A stretch of 64,000 nt of DNA, taken from the NCBI RefSeq assembly GCF_025024155.1, contig NW_026251747.1:1-64000 (forward strand), read 5' to 3'. How positions within the stretch are numbered: position 1 is the stretch's first letter; each line of letters opens with the position of its first letter. The notes beneath the pieces were generated by a model. The model was given only the letters and a program-made list of their open reading frames with translations. It was not told the DNA's origin and made no database searches. Of the stretch, positions 23,324 to 35,100 are shown in pieces. This DNA is from Gamsiella multidivaricata (taxonomy: Eukaryota > Mortierellomycota > Mortierellomycetes > Mortierellales > Mortierellaceae). The position numbers and the translations under genes are program-made.

Positions 23324-23494
23324 GAACTAGATTACCAAAGAGAAATCTTCTTTCCGGATCCCGACCGTGAAGCTTGCTGCAACCAGGAACTGTACTTTGT
23401 CAAACGAGTGAGTGATGGCATAATCGAGCTGCATTACCACTGGCCCCTTTGGACCGGAGTCCAGACTTTTGAAGCTGCTCGCACTCTCTTCTAA
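23324..23494 (+). pseudogene. Orphan coding-like fragment
   Basis: A 57-codon open stretch with strongly protein-like composition (FFPDPDREACCNQELYF, then GIIELHYHWPLWTGVQTF) that begins after a TGA and has no ATG. I do not recognise the family. It could be a relic exon of a decayed gene or one exon of an unmodelled gene; no good splice partners are seen nearby. Confidence 0.3.
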
Positions 23495-23903
23495 TCGGCT
23501 GTAGAAAGGCCTTTTACTTTATTGCTTCATCGTAAGACAGGTAATCCACACAGCAGTTAGTCTATCTACAAATTTGCAGTAATACTGCTTTTCGACGTTC
23601 TAATGTAATAAACACTTTCAACCACACCCAGACTTTTTTTTTTTGATAACAAGCGAACCCCTCCCCCTGGGTTAAGAGATCGTAGATGAATCACAGGAAT
23701 AAAAAGCCCTGTATTTGCTCATATCCCCCTGAATATTGCTGTGAATGATAGGCAACTGAGTAGACCGAATAAAATGTCCTTCCGACCCCAGAAGGGGGTT
23801 TTTTTATTATTAACAAGGATCCTCAATGACATGGGATTTGTAGTCCACAGAGGCTGTGCCCCATAACGTCTTCTACAAGCAGCATAGCTATATCCATCCC
23901 GGC

Positions 23904-24346
23904 CTACACCGACACAGATATCCTGGTTTCATAATCGCTGACCGCATGAGCAAGTACTACACGTGTCTTGCTCGCTACGCGACCTATTGCGCCTGTGGCA
24001 TCTTTTAGTCTGATCCCTGCGCTTTTAGAAATGTCAGCCTTCCCATTCTCTCCATCACGTTTAACCTCAAACGACCCTGGTACTAACTCAGCAAGCGTTC
24101 GTCCGCCGTCCTTGATTGCTGTTGCGTGCTCAATACTAATCCCTACCGTTGAGATTGTCCAGAGGCAACCCCGCGACTACATGTGCCGCCTGCTACACCG
24201 GGGGTCCCACGCCTGGCATCTCCCTTAACACGTTTGTCCACCGCAGCTATGCCTAAGGTCTTCTTCCATTTGACAGTAGCATCACATCTCACATTCTAGA
24301 CTTTTGTCCTCCCAACGTCCTCCGCCGCATCCACGAACTTCACCAT
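23904..24346 (-). pseudogene. Decayed protein-coding relic, family unknown
   Basis: On the minus strand an ATG at 24346 opens MVKFVDAAEDVGRTKV and meets a TAG. The reading then resumes as ATVKWKKTLGIAAVDKR, shifts frame near 24170, and continues as FEVKRDGENGKADISKS ... GAIGRVASKTRVVLAHAV to a stop at 23904. The fragments have protein-like composition and run in one direction, which fits a single ancestral gene broken by a stop and a frameshift. No conserved domain is recognised. Confidence 0.4.
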
Positions 24347-24406
24347 AATTGCTGCAATTTTTTTTTTAAAAAAATTTGCCACCATTTTTCAGGGCACCGT
24401 AGTGCT

Positions 24407-24421
24407 CACGTGATGCACGTG
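24407..24421. promoter_or_regulatory. Paired CACGTG E-boxes upstream of tRNA-Gln
   Basis: Two CACGTG palindromes at 24407-24412 and 24416-24421, about 60-75 nt upstream of the tRNA. CACGTG is the core site for bHLH factors such as Cbf1 or Pho4. The close pair is visible; a function is inferred only. Confidence 0.3.
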
Positions 24422-24481
24422 ACAATTATAAAATATATGGACATATATTATACCTAGAAAGCTAAGACGGAAATAGTTGCG

Positions 24482-24554
24482 GACTGTGTAGTATAGTGGT
24501 CCAGTACCCAGGACTTTGAATCCTGTAACCCGAGTTCGACCCTCGGCACGGTCT
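24482..24554 (+). tRNA. tRNA-Gln (TTG)
   Basis: 73-nt cloverleaf: acceptor GACTGTG with CACGGTC, discriminator T, anticodon arm CAGGA-CTTTGAA-TCCTG giving TTG, variable loop TAAC, T arm CCGAG-TTCGACC-CTCGG. The D stem is short (GTA/TAC). A TTTTT terminator follows at about 24557-24561. There is no intron. Confidence 0.92.
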
Positions 24555-25463
24555 AATTTTTGCTGCTCGCAGATGCGCATAACAGATTTTTTTTTTTTGT
24601 TGACGGAGGGTTCTTTTCATTGTCATCGAGAAAGGTACTTTTGAGGATCGCGCGGGATGGATGGCGAACAGCGCGAGATACCAAGATTGGGGACATTATG
24701 AAAAATTGGTTTTATTGCGAGTGAAGGGCGGGTACGCAGCACCTTTCTTTCGCTCCACCGGCCGATACATCATTCGCGACCCTCATAGAAGCTCGCAGTC
24801 TGCATGGATTTGACGCAGGAAAAGGACCAATCACTCGTGGTTGTTAAACGTTATCTGGTTTGAGTAGAAAGATGGGGCCAAGAAGCCTGCGTTCGCAGTA
24901 GTCCGGTCAAGCTCAAGGACGAGGAGGACCTTTACCAAGTACCACGTATGGTCGAGCATCCGTGAGCTCTCGGCTATCATCAGGCAGATCGACTTCAAAT
25001 ATGAATGAGATGGTTAACGCAAATACGCCATATTCTGTCAGATATTTCAACAGTATGCTGAGAACCGCATACCTGAGCCTTGTATACTCATCTGTCAGTC
25101 CATATCGGGAAAACGTACTCTGCCCTCTGCTTCGCTCTTCTCTCCAGAGTCTCCATTTTCCTCATCATTGTCGACAAAGAAACAGAAAGTCCAGCGATTT
25201 CAAGCCTTTTCGCGTTAGCAACACCTCAAACTGTAGCGACAACAGCAGTTATAGTTACCATGGATGGGCACAGAAAAAGGAGATTTCTTCCTGGCACTCC
25301 TGGGTGGCTATCTTCATCATCCTAGATAAAGGTTTAGGCACCTGTGCCGAACGGGCGTTCAGGTCCAGATCGCAGTTTCTTAATACTGGTACACTGTCTA
25401 ATTTCTGTTTATAGGTATATGTAAGAGACCATGGAGGAAGAGTTGGGATCGTTGACTGATCAA
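24555..25463. other. Gene-poor region after tRNA-Gln
   Basis: About 0.9 kb with no supported gene. A plus-strand open frame at 24962-25414 has mixed, partly protein-like composition but no recognisable motif. It may belong to the same decayed region as the fragments on either side. Confidence 0.35.
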
Positions 25464-25648
25464 GGGTTAACATGTTGGCTACGTTTATCGGCCGGCGACG
25501 TCGAGCTCCAGACATACAAGTCAGAGCTTTATACCGATTTCTCTTGCATACAGTGTGCTTGGACACGGAAGTGAAAACATACTTTATTGCAGCGAAAGGA
25601 TATTCTGAGGTGAAGAAGGCATGGCAGCTGATCCTTTACGATGCCTAA
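25464..25648 (+). pseudogene. Frameshifted coding relic
   Basis: One frame reads LTCWLRLSAGDVELQTYKSE and on to a TGA; a shifted frame continues CLDTEVKTYFIAAKGYSEVK to KKAWQLILYDA and a stop at 25648. The two halves look like one protein segment split by a frameshift. The family is not recognised. Confidence 0.35.
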
Positions 25649-25905
25649 CATCATCTCAGCTAGTTTATATGGGCGTAGAAGACGTGCTCAGTTCTCTATT
25701 CAGGACCAAAACATCGCGTTGAATATAATCAAAATTGCAGACAGGACTTCCGCACATTAAAAGTGCTCCACTGAAGGGTGTAAGGATTGCGACAGAGGTC
25801 TTAAACATTGCTATAGGCACCATTACAGGTAATGCAAAGGCGAAAGAAGCAAAGGCAAGAAGTCGATCGGTCCGCGCTTTATTTGTTAAAAGTTTCTACT
25901 GTTGT

Positions 25906-26076
25906 TTAATCGAGCGCACTTAGGATGTCCTCGTAAGCAGGACCACCTATCAAAAAATAGGGAATGCTGATTCTTTCCATCACTAAAAATGAATCCAAGC
26001 TTGCAGCAGTCGTTACTTCCCCAGCAAGTGCATCTTTATGTTCAATGAACGGTGTTTTCACCTGCGTCTGTGTCAT
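25906..26076 (-). CDS. Short ORF, 56 aa, unknown
   Basis: Complete ATG-to-TAA frame on the minus strand encoding 56 residues with a balanced, protein-like composition, including KTPFIEHKDALAGEV and SIPYFLIGGPAYEDILSALD. I do not recognise it. It lies among decayed fragments, so it may be a leftover exon rather than a gene. The opposite strand at 25735-25923 also has a protein-like open frame (IATEVLNIAIGTITG). Confidence 0.25.
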   Translation of the reverse strand: MTQTQVKTPFIEHKDALAGEVTTAASLDSFLVMERISIPYFLIGGPAYEDILSALD

Positions 26077-26595
26077 GGCCTAATGATAACCTGAGGCCAT
26101 TACCCCGACGTTCATTGATGCGACGCATAAACAGTGAATAACGCACGAACAGACACCCCTAGGACCACCAATGATCCCAGTCTCTATATCTCAAGGAAAA
26201 ATTGGCGGAGCGAGATGAACGCGCATGATATTACCCAGGGGCGCCAGAACAGAGATATTATTATTTGAAGATCGAACAAAGATACTGAGGACACTGACGG
26301 TAAGGTTTGCCATACGCTCTTGAGAGTGCCTTTGGTTGTCCTGCCTTGCCTTGCCTTGCCTCCATCCCACACTTTCCATCTACGAACCCAAGGGGCCCAA
26401 ACAGACGGCCTCATCCAGTCTTCTCGTCCTCATTGCCCAACAAAACACATACTGTATAGTCATCCCCTTGTCTCGCCTCGCCTTGAGCTACTCCGCGACT
26501 GAGCATCGTTTTTTATACTTCACATCACACTTTCCATCACACTCTGACGTTCAAGGCAGTAAAGTCTAGTTGGCAGCGCGCGTGCGAGAAAAATA
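26077..26595. other. Promoter region of the recyclin-like gene
   Basis: Upstream of the ATG at 26596. Pyrimidine-rich tracts and short CCTTG repeats around 26340-26360 suit a fungal promoter and 5' UTR. No gene is seen. Confidence 0.4.
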
Positions 26596-29500
26596 ATGGA
26601 GCTCGTCTTTGATATGGACGACTTTGAGGGACGGGGGTCAACCGACCTGATAACTACCTCCATCCCCGTCCTTCCACCAGACCTGCTCCTCAAATGCCTT
26701 CAGTATCTCCCCGTATCATCTCTACCCGCTGTCGCGCAGGCCTGCCGTCGCCTCAAGGTCATTGTCTACAGCGATGAGCTCTGGGAATCCAAGTTGGTGG
26801 CTATGGGCATTGGTTTTGGAGCAGGAAGCGGCAAGGGGTCGGGGAGCGGCAACAGCAACAACAACGAGAACCTAATTGATGGACCCAACGTCTCCTTACC
26901 CCGGTTCCCCGTTCATGGATCCAACATTTCAGAGATTACCCGGAAGCGGATATCGGCCAACGCTAACGAGACCATCAGGGGATCGTCCGTTTCGACTGCA
27001 GCTATTAATGGCAACAGGATCAGTCTGTCGGCCTTTTCGGAGGATGGGATTCGATCCAGTCTCGAGTCAGAATTCTCCTTCACAATAAAACCGCGCGTGC
27101 AGATCCCAGGGTTACCAGGAGATCCATATTCAATGATCCAGGGCCGCAGGGTCAACCATGGGGCGAGGGAGCAGTTCAAGCAGATTTACTGTGAACTATG
27201 GCCCTACTACGTGGACTTTCGACAGGCCAACAAGGACAGCAAAGTGATCCAGGAGTTTGGGAAGTCGGTCTTGGACGTCGCAAGGATGTTGGCACGACTC
27301 TTGGCATTTTCAAAGGCGCATCTGGCCGAGGATTCAGATAATGTATGTTCATCTTCGTCTCTATGCCGCAGTTGAGCAGCGAGAGCATCACAGTCAGATA
27401 CAGTAAATGCAGGCTGTAGGGCTAACCAACATTGCGACACTGTGGTGGACGATTATTATTATTATTATTATTATTATTTTTTTTTTTAGATCAACGAGAA
27501 CCTTCAAGGGACATGCGAGTACTTTGAGAACCGATGTCTGCACCTTTTCGAAGTTGCATATGATTCGAGGGACACGTCCGAGATGGCGGTAAGGCTATGG
27601 ACTCAGTATCACTTTGTCATCGATGTGTCCGTGCCAACTTGTCATTGTACTCATATCGAAATTTGCCCAATTTAACCTGTCTGGGGTTCATCTAGAAATA
27701 CGCCGGAGTACTGCTGGATCTTAACGGCGCTCAGGCTTGCATCCAGATCTTTATCCAGAAGAACGGCATCTTTTTCGATAACAATTATGAAGCAGGCGAG
27801 AATCTCAAGTATGTTTACATATTATCGCAGGAACGAATTACCTCCGCCGCCAAAATTGATGTTGGTATACCATACAACCCTACTGTCATTGCTAAATGAC
27901 CCTATTTGATTCTCCTCATTTCATCATTTAGGCAATACGAGGTATGGTTCTTACAACCGATCGTCGTGCGTGAGAACAGCGCCTTCCCCGAGTTCACACC
28001 GATGCGACTGTTCATGGAGTTCACAGAAATGGAGTTCAAAAAGCAAGCTGTCATCATCCACGAGGTGTTCCCGGAAGAAGCGGACGTCCTTTTCAGTTTC
28101 ACGGAGCGCGTCTTTGAGGATGTGATTTCAGAATACTGTTCCCAGCTATTTGATCTATGCAGCATGCGGGACAAATTGCTCTACCTGAAATCGGTCCCGA
28201 GCGCGTATCGGTATCTGGAGCACCTAGAGAATGTATTAATCAACATGGAGCCGATCCATGTGCCGCGGTATCGAATTGAGAAACTGCTTGCCAGAGTGTT
28301 TGCACCATGGCTGGAGCAATATCTAAAGAACGAGTTGGATTGGGTCCAAAAGTCATGCAAGGACCAAATCGATAAATACGAGCGGCAGGTAAGCAGGAGC
28401 ACTTATTGTTGAAGAATGGAATGTCACTCAGGAGATGGACGTGCGGAAAAAAAACAAAAAAACAAAAAAACAAAAAAACAAAAAAACAAAAAAACAAAAA
28501 AACAAAAAAAAAAAAAAAAGATAGAAAAATACTGACAGCGGGCAAAATGATATTCATTATAGAAGGACAATGGGAACAAAGAAACGAAGCGCATGAATCC
28601 TAGGAACCGAGAAGTGTTTAAGCGGAACTTCTTGAGGGGGTTCAGGAATGTCATAACACTGCCATACAAGATCTCGTCCTCGATCGTTGCGGGTGTCACG
28701 GCATCGACTTCATCCACTGCTTCGTCGCCGGCTCCTAGTTCGTCCTCGACTCCAGCACCAACAATGTCATCAGCCTTATCTGCATCCAGCCCAACGACAA
28801 CCACAGTAGCATCCACCACCGCCACCGCCATCAACCCCACCATCGCCACCACCACAGCCCCAGCAAAGGGCAACAATCGGTTTTCGATTCGATCTATTTC
28901 TTCCTCGACAGGCTCCAGTAATTCTACGGCACCATCGGGATCAACGACCTCTGCACCGGATACACCAACGACAGTGTCGTCGACTTCATTCATGCCCGAG
29001 CGGAAATCGATCTCTCTGGCAAGTGATACAGACAGTGTGAGGAGTGCGCCTGTAGGAGTTGAGCAACAGCAGGCAGTGACGGTACAGGAGGTCGAGGAGG
29101 AGATGAATTCACTTCTGAGCGTTGAGCTGGCTCTACATTTGATCCATCTGGACAAAGATGCGCTGCAGCGGTTGAGTGCGTTTGCAGGACTGGGAGGTGT
29201 CCTTGGAGGGCGAGTGCAAAAGACGATCGAGTTAGTGTTTATTGCGCTGTTGCGGTCGATGGGTCAACAGCATATCAAGCCTGGATTTGCAGCGTAAGGA
29301 TGGCATGTCTTTGTCAGGTTCTTTTCTTTTTTCTTTCTTAATTTTTTGCATGAGTTTTGGTCAGCATGTGCTGACAGCAAATGCTATCCATTCTGGTTTT
29401 ATGTTAAATTAGTGCGATCCAGCAACTTGGACGATACAAGCCGACGACGACACACGGAGGCGGTGTTACTCCACTCATGGATTTTTTTGAGCTGGTGCAC

Positions 29501-30458
29501 GTTGCGGATCTGATCCTTCAAATGGTACAAGTGTACTATGCTGAGGAGATGTGCAAACATATTGACAAGATGGATTTCTTGAACGAGGCCAATAAGGAAA
29601 AGAAGGCATTTGAGCGCATGATCGACGACGGTGTTGCGGCTGGACTGGACAAGAGTATCGAGGTACTTATTGGACAGGTTGAGTACATCTTGACGACCAT
29701 GCAGCTGCCGACGGATTATAACCCTGATGAGAACACGGATATCGAGCTCCAGCCTACGCATGTAAGGAATTAGAAATGTTACGCAGCCGCATTATGTAGT
29801 AATAATGGCTGCTTTTCAATTTGTAGATGGACAGAACATTGACTTTTTTTTTTCCTATGCTAGGCTTGTCGAGAGGCGGTAACATGTTTGACGACGCACA
29901 CAAAGATACTGAACGGATGCACGGACAAACATACCCTGGACGTATTCTTTCAAGAACTTGGACTCCGTCTCTTCAAGTACGACAATTTATGTTTACTTTG
30001 CTGGGAGGGGGTTATATCATGCTGCCCTTTTGAATCGATGTCCTTCTGCTTCAGTGGCCAACATAACTAACCATCGGTTTCTTTCTACTTCGGTCGGGCG
30101 GATTTTTTTTTATTATTATTTCTCTTTAACCTATAGCTGTTTGACGAAACATCTGCGCTCAAACATCGTGTCCTCCCAGGGTGGGTTCGTACTGATCTGC
30201 GATCTGAACCATTACTACAACTTTATCGCTGGCCTCAAACAGCCGGTATTGACGCCCAACTTCTTGGCGCTGAAGGAGCTCGGTAACCTGTTTATTATCC
30301 AGTCGCCTTCGGATCTAAAGCAGCTCATCCACGACATGGAGCGGTTCGGGGGGATCTTGCGAGTCGAGGATGTGTTTGAGTTTGCGGAGATGCGATCGGA
30401 TTGGAAGAGTATTCAGCGGATCGTCGAACGCGATCGACTGGAATGTGTCCTCATGTAA
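26596..30458 (+). CDS. Recyclin-1-like F-box protein with exocyst Sec10-like region (Rcy1/Pof6 family)
   Basis: Eight exons: 26596-27342, 27490-27588, 27696-27808, 27932-28388, 28563-29293, 29413-29761, 29864-29976 and 30137-30458; 976 aa, phases consistent. The F-box is at about residues 20-65 (VLPPDLLLKCLQYLPVSSL ... DELWESKL). The remainder is a long helical Sec10-type region, with blocks such as EFTPMRLFMEFTEMEFKKQA, KRMNPRNREVFKRNFLRGF, MDFFELVHVADLILQMVQVY, NGCTDKHTLDVFFQELGLRL and QGGFVLICDLNHYYNFIAGL. In yeasts Rcy1/Pof6 links an SCF module to endosome recycling and cytokinesis. A Ser/Thr/Pro-rich insert lies in exon 5. Uncertain points: the exon 5 acceptor (28563, or an in-frame AAG later) and the exon 8 acceptor. 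Confidence 0.88.
28446..28518. repeat. CAAAAAAA-type octamer microsatellite in an intron
   Basis: About seven near-perfect copies of an A-rich octamer inside the fourth intron of the recyclin-like gene. It explains the Lys/Phe-rich open frames on both strands here. Confidence 0.85.
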
Positions 30459-30650
30459 CATTACACCATAGCGCGCCATACAACAACAGTGGCATATAAT
30501 AAAATATATAATAAACAGCGATTAACAGCGAGCCATGATCGCGTGCAAGGAAGAATGATATATCTTTCTGGTGGAAGAGATGATTTATGAAGCGTGTTTA
30601 TTCATGTAATGTTGGTAGCAAATGAGATTAATGAGGGTTGTTTGTTCCGT

Positions 30651-31372
30651 TTAATGGGACTCCTCGCAAAAGTTGATGTAGTCCTCCTTGCTGAGGAGAT
30701 TGTTGATCTCATCCTCGGACGAGACCTTGATCTTGCAGAGCCAGCCTAAAAAAAAAAAAAAAAAGCGAAACAAAAGGGTTAAATTGGGAAGTTCACAGGT
30801 TTAAGACTGGGCTGGAGGGTCTTTGGCGGAGACGTACCGTCATCCTCGGCATTGGAGTTCAACAAACCGGGCTCGGATTGCAAAAGCTCGTTGACCTCGA
30901 TGACAGTTCCAGAGACGGGTGCGTAGATGTCCGAAGCAGCCTTGACGGATTCGACGGATCCAATGGTGTCTACATCCAACACAAAGAGAGAGAAAAAGAA
31001 AAAAAAAAGGTATCGTGAGAAGTGAATCAAAAAATAAATCGAGGGAAGAGACTGAAAGACGTACCGCCCTTGGCGACATCCGCGAGCTGAGCAGGCTCGA
31101 CGTAGACGATCTCTCCGAGAGCCTCCTGGGCGTGGTTGGTGATACCGACAGTCGCGACACCGTTCTCGACCTCGATCCACTCGTGCTCCTCAGTGAACTT
31201 CCTGGCTATAATTATGAATGTGATCAAAGGAAACGACGAATCAGAACGTTTTGTACAGAGTATGCATTATTGTTCACACATGTTCCCGGATCAAGTCAAC
31301 GCGTCCAAATGTCCAGGGTCTTCATTGTCCCGGTATATAGAAGCGAGAGAAGGAGAAGTGAGTGTGCTGAGG

Positions 31373-31403
<31 letters not shown>

Positions 31404-31733
31404 ACTAAATTATTGTCGTGCTATCTATTGCCCAAGAGATTCCGGTCGGTCGAAAGGTGCGGGGAAAACGTTGGGAGTCGAATGAACCTCTATCCAAAAG
31501 GAGTCGCGCATCCCATGGTTTCTTTCTTCACCAACTGGCGTTGCAACATGAGTAGCTCCTGAGTCCCTAGTCATTTGTCGTCTCTGCGCTCAAACCGCTA
31601 TTCGCGGCAATTGCTTCTTTTCTCACGTACTAGCATAGAAACGGGCAAAGGTGGTCGAGGGAGCGGCGAAACGAGTCATGGCCTGGGAGCGCATGGTGGG
31701 GAAGAGTCTGGCGGAGAAGGCAGAGAGAGACAT
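30651..31733 (-). CDS. GCV3: Glycine cleavage system H protein, mitochondrial
   Basis: Exons 31631-31733, 31065-31205, 30838-30969 and 30651-30745 encode 156 aa. The first 34 residues are rich in Arg/Ser/Ala with no acid ([19 protein letters not shown]), a mitochondrial targeting sequence. The mature part starts near [15 protein letters not shown], and the lipoylated lysine is Lys91 in [12 protein letters not shown]. The end [19 protein letters not shown] is typical. H protein carries the aminomethyl group between the P, T and L proteins of glycine decarboxylase, on lipoamide. Length matches the family. It converges with the recyclin-like gene, 192 nt apart. Confidence 0.96.
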
Positions 31734-32166
31734 CGTGTTCTTCTTGGGGTGGGTGGTAGGATGTGGAAGTGGGAGAAGAGCGAAGAGTGGGGAGAGTTAA
31801 AGGAGCGAAGAGTAAAGAAGAAGAGGAGGAAGAAGGAAAGGGGAAAGAAAAGGGAGACACGGAAATGCTAAAAAACTCTCTTTCGGGCGCACAAATCAAA
31901 GTTTTTTTTTAAAAGTTGGCACGGTGGAATCGGTGGCGCACCCTCCATTTGCTCCACGAAATTCAATTGGGCACCACTTTACACGCCCGTACTTTCGCAT
32001 AAAGAAGCCATCAATTCCAAGCGCGCGGTGTGAGAGAGAGACTTCCCCACTGCTTCTGCTGCTCGGAGACTTCCGTGCAGTGTTGTATATATGAATGCCA
32101 GGTCTATCTATCGGCCCTTTTTCAGGCCTTAACTTCGTATCAGCTGTATAGGTATCATTACGCCTT
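31734..32166. other. Spacer between GcvH and the DYRK kinase gene
   Basis: 433 nt holding the GcvH promoter and the 3' flank of the DYRK gene. The sequence next to GcvH is strongly purine-rich on the plus strand. No gene is seen. Confidence 0.4.
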
Positions 32167-35100
32167 CTAGTCCATCCCATGGCTTCCCACTCCTCCGCCT
32201 CCGGGCCCCGCCAAATACATGCTCGTCGCGTTCTTGCGTGACCCATGCTGATAAGCCGGCGGCCCCAGATCCCCCGCGGTCATCCGTCTCGATGCAGCCG
32301 AAGAGAGCGTCGATGTTGACGAGTTTAACGATGTTACTGACGAGCCATAAATACCCATATATGGCTGCGGTTGTTGAAACTGCGGTTGGTGCTGGTATTG
32401 TTGCTGTCCACCATAGATCTTGACAACATTATTGGTGTTGCTGCCAGTACCATTGCTGCCATTCCCGAAACTTGGGACTGATCCACTGTAATACGTAAAC
32501 GACCCATTGTTGCTATTGCTCGCTGTTGTCCTGGTCGACTTGAGCGAGGTCTGGCTGCTGTTCATCAGCCCCAACTTGCTCTCCAGCTCACTCTTGGCCT
32601 TCCGGGACGAGTGCGATGAGTGCCTGTGATAATTTTTGGAGGAATAAGGAGAGATCAGTACCGTGGGTTTAGGCTTGCGCAGAGTAAGGTGCAATCATAT
32701 TCATTAAGATAGAAACAAAAAAAAAGGCAGTCATCCTTACATTGAGCTCTTGCGTCGTGATCCAGAACTGTCCGAAGGTACGGGACTAAACGCAGCCTTG
32801 TTCGATCCCTTGTCTGAGACCCATTCATGCTGCAGTCCCTCATGGGGTGTCATGCGCTGCTCAGGGTCCCAGATCAGGCATTTGGAGATAAAGTCCAGGA
32901 ATAGAAGATCTGTGCACTTCAACATCTGGCCCAATGTCTTTGATCCAGGCCTCCTCTTCTTGCCCTTGGAGTTGACAACCAGTTTCGGGTTCCCATTCGA
33001 GTCTGATATTGAAAAACGAAGAAGAAGTAGAGCATTAGGGTCGGTATTTCTTCACTCATCCAGCATTATACAGCCGGCTCTATGACCTATCCAAGCTGTG
33101 CGCAAACATCTTCCGAGGCTGTTGCTTACCAAAGAACACTTTGCGACGAGAACACCGTTCGATGATATACCGATCTGGAACTCCCTGAACCTCCATGATG
33201 CAATTCAACTGCTCCTGCTCATTCTCGCCGGGAAACAGCGGGTATCCTGTATAGAGCTCTGCAAGAATACAGCCCAGCGACCACATGTCGATCGCCATAT
33301 TGTACGACATGCCCAAGATCACCTCGGGCGAGCGATAGAACCGAGACTGGATATACGTGTACACCTTCTCATTCTCAAGACAACTGCTGCCAAAATCAAT
33401 CACTTTGATGCTAGACTTTGTCGGGTGCTTAAGCAGCACATTCTAATGGAGCAAAGAAAAAAAAAAAAAAAAAAAAAAAACAGCGGCGATTAGATGATAT
33501 TCCTTTTGTAACAAAGACAGTGATAAAGGTCCTTGGTTCTCAATCTACTTACCTCCGGCTTCAGGTCACAATGGACGACATTGTGTCTGTTCAATAGTTC
33601 AAGCGATTGAAGCAGCTGCGTGCAAAACCTGCAGTGATTTACGATAAATATCAAGGTCAGTGTCGCGTCCCAATAAAATTAAGAGCTGCAAAGATAAAGA
33701 GGCGTTATTAAACATTACCTCTTGATGAGACCAAGACTGACGCCCTGGAAAGAGTTGCTTTTGATGAACTCGTACAGATTGATCGACAACAGCTCCGTTG
33801 CGATGCAGAGATGGTTGCGGAAGTAAAAATTGTCCGTCATTCGAATCAAGTTGTGCTTATCTTCTGGGTCCTATCATTTTTGAATCAGTAAAGAACGAGA
33901 GGGATTAAAACTTGAAGCCAATACAAATCGAAATAAGGCAAATGGGATGTGGTGCTTACCCATTTGGTCAAGTTGCTAAGGATCTTGACTTCAACCAAAG
34001 CCTGGCAGTGGAAGCGTTTCTTGTTTCTGATGATCTTGATAGCGACATATTCACCCGTCTTATGATCGTAACATTTGGCAACTTGGCCAAATGATCCCTT
34101 GCCAAGCATATCCAGAACCTCGTACCGGAACATGAGATGGTCATGGTTGATAATGAGATAGTCTCCGCGCTCATCATCGAACCCTGATGAATAGATACAC
34201 AGTGAAAATGATAGCCAGAACACACCAACATACCAGTTAGAGTTGCTTCATAATAGGAAGTTTCTAGGCGCTGAGCAGAGATTAAGACTTACCAAAATTG
34301 CTGTTGCTAGCCTCCATGCTGGCTGCTCTCTTGTGGCGGCAGTTCTGTCCGACATAGTAGATCTGAGGGTACTCTCCGATCTCAGCCCGCTCATATAAAC
34401 TAAGATAGGGAGCGTACATCTTCAGCGCAGCATACGGCGACAGGGGCGGGTAAGGGCTAACCCCAGATGTGGACCCTGAAGCCCTGGGTTCCATGCCTGG
34501 ATGAGTAGCCTGGGGAACCGAGGACGCCTGTCCCTGACCATAAAGCGGCATAGGCTGGTTCGAAGCGTAGATGTTGATCGGGTTGGACATTACAGCAGGG
34601 TTCTTGGGCTGAGGCTTTGAAGGCGAGGTCCTTAGCTCCTTCACTGCCGTTGGCGTTCGCAATCCGGTCGCGGTCGTCTTTTTTGGTTCCGATGGTCCCA
34701 GAAGATGACTCGTGTTGTTGGGCAGTCGTGTAGATGGTGGTGTCTGGGATGATTTGGCAGAGGATATCTGCTTCTGCATTACGAATTCATTCATTGCAGG
34801 GACAGGTTCGGTTGTCATCTGGTGCTCCATCGCTGCGGATCGTCTACGACTTAAGCCTCCTAAAATGCCGCTTGAAAGGCTCCTGTTGGGCTTTACTTTG
34901 GGCATGCCTCCGCTGCCAGATGAGGCGAAATTGGACGACTCTGTTCCTGGTATGCTGGAAAGAGCTGAGCTGATGATTCTGGATGATGCAGTTTCTGGCT
35001 CGCCACCACCTCGGATGGTCTTGACATCCTGTGTCACTACTCCTGATGTCGCATCCACTGCCAGTAAACGCGAGTTTGACGCGGATGCAGCATCCCTTGG

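Noticed and set aside
28424..29155. 243-codon minus-strand frame
   Set aside because: Antisense to exon 5 of the recyclin-like gene and the adjoining octamer repeat; the plus-strand exon has correct splice sites and homology.
31575..31871. 98-codon plus-strand frame
   Set aside because: Antisense to the GcvH leader exon and its purine-rich promoter.
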